DNA of 6,290 nucleotides. Source: an uncultured Fidelibacterota bacterium. Its GTDB lineage: Bacteria > Marinisomatota > Marinisomatia > Marinisomatales > UBA1611. The stretch lies in assembly GCA_913041325.1 (NCBI GenBank), contig CAJWHU010000093.1:1-6290 (forward strand), written 5' to 3'. Numbering within the stretch: position 1 is the first letter of the stretch; each line of letters begins with the position of its first letter. Of this stretch, positions 6,062 to 6,290 are shown in pieces. Below the pieces are notes generated by a model. That model was not told where the DNA came from. It worked only from the letters and a program-made list of their open reading frames with translations, and ran no database searches. A program made the position numbers and the translations under genes.

Positions 6062-6290
6062 GTTATTTAATCTTAGCGACAAAAGGGTATTAATAACTGG
6101 AGCATCCAAAGGCATGGGTAAAGCTATGGCAACTGCACTGCTGGGCTATGGCGCACATGTAGTTATTTCTTCGAGGAAACAGGAACAATTAGAGGCCTGC
6201 GCTCAGGAACTTAAGGAGTCAACTGGAAATGATAAAGTATATCCATATGCTTTTAACATGAGTAATGAAAACGAGATGAGTAGTCTTACA
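6051..6290 (+). CDS. Short-chain dehydrogenase/reductase, N-terminal part (3' end outside window)
   Basis: Eighty residues are visible before the right edge. They contain the cofactor signature of classical SDRs: VLITGASKGMGKAMA (13-27) with the TG-x-x-x-G-x-G glycines 17, 21 and 23. After strand 2 comes VVISSRKQEQL (37-47), whose Arg42 suggests NADP(H) preference and recalls the SSRKQ of DHRS4-like reductases. The NNAG motif and the Ser-Tyr-Lys catalytic residues lie beyond the window, so activity cannot be judged. The ATG at 6051 overlaps the end of the acyl-CoA dehydrogenase by 11 bp, implying translational coupling. The only Shine-Dalgarno-like sequence, AGGA at 6035-6038, is rather far (12 nt). 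Another ATG at 6058 is out of frame. The product may reduce or oxidise a keto/hydroxy group of the pathway's substrate. Confidence 0.88.
   Translation, partial: MRNELFNLSDKRVLITGASKGMGKAMATALLGYGAHVVISSRKQEQLEACAQELKESTGNDKVYPYAFNMSNENEMSSLT

Noticed and set aside
1..6290. Mobile elements, CRISPR arrays, tRNA or rRNA genes, long direct repeats
   Set aside because: None was seen on either strand; coding sequence fills nearly the whole window, with no gap above 169 bp.

Overview
The window is AT-rich (by eye roughly 35-40% G+C) and gene-dense. Its families (Bcr/CflA-type MFS exporter, FadB/MFE-like hydroxyacyl-CoA dehydrogenase, ACAD10/11-like acyl-CoA dehydrogenase) suggest a low-G+C proteobacterium. 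A free-living, possibly marine alphaproteobacterium would fit, but that is inference; no rRNA or other taxonomic marker is present.

Layout: (1) 1-555, plus strand, the C-terminal half of an MFS drug-type transporter cut by the left edge. (2) 598-2504, minus strand, a three-gene unit read right to left: an enoyl-CoA hydratase/isomerase-superfamily protein lacking both classical catalytic glutamates, an alpha/beta hydrolase, and a tiny stand-alone biotin carrier protein. (3) 2505-2673, a 169-bp divergent control region carrying a perfect 7-2-7 inverted repeat and weaker palindromes. (4) 2674-6290, plus strand, a tightly packed unit: 3-hydroxyacyl-CoA dehydrogenase, enoyl-CoA hydratase with both catalytic glutamates, ACAD10/11-like acyl-CoA dehydrogenase, and a short-chain dehydrogenase/reductase cut by the right edge. 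Intergenic gaps here are 10 and 15 bp, then an 11-bp overlap.

Functionally this is a beta-oxidation-type acyl-CoA cluster. The plus arm supplies dehydrogenation, hydration and 3-hydroxy oxidation plus one further redox step by the SDR. The minus arm may supply an isomerase or other crotonase-fold step, a hydrolase (possibly a thioesterase) and a biotin carrier whose carboxylase is not in view. No thiolase, acyl-CoA ligase, regulator or kinase is visible. The ACAD type and the ACAD-SDR adjacency recall the lvaC-lvaD pair of the Pseudomonas putida levulinate (4-hydroxyacyl-CoA) pathway, so a non-standard acyl substrate is a reasonable hypothesis; the window alone cannot prove it. No mobile element, CRISPR array, tRNA or rRNA was seen. 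Nothing here is clearly a wholly new system; the most distinctive points are the ACAD type, the hydratase homologue with altered active site, and the orphan biotin carrier.
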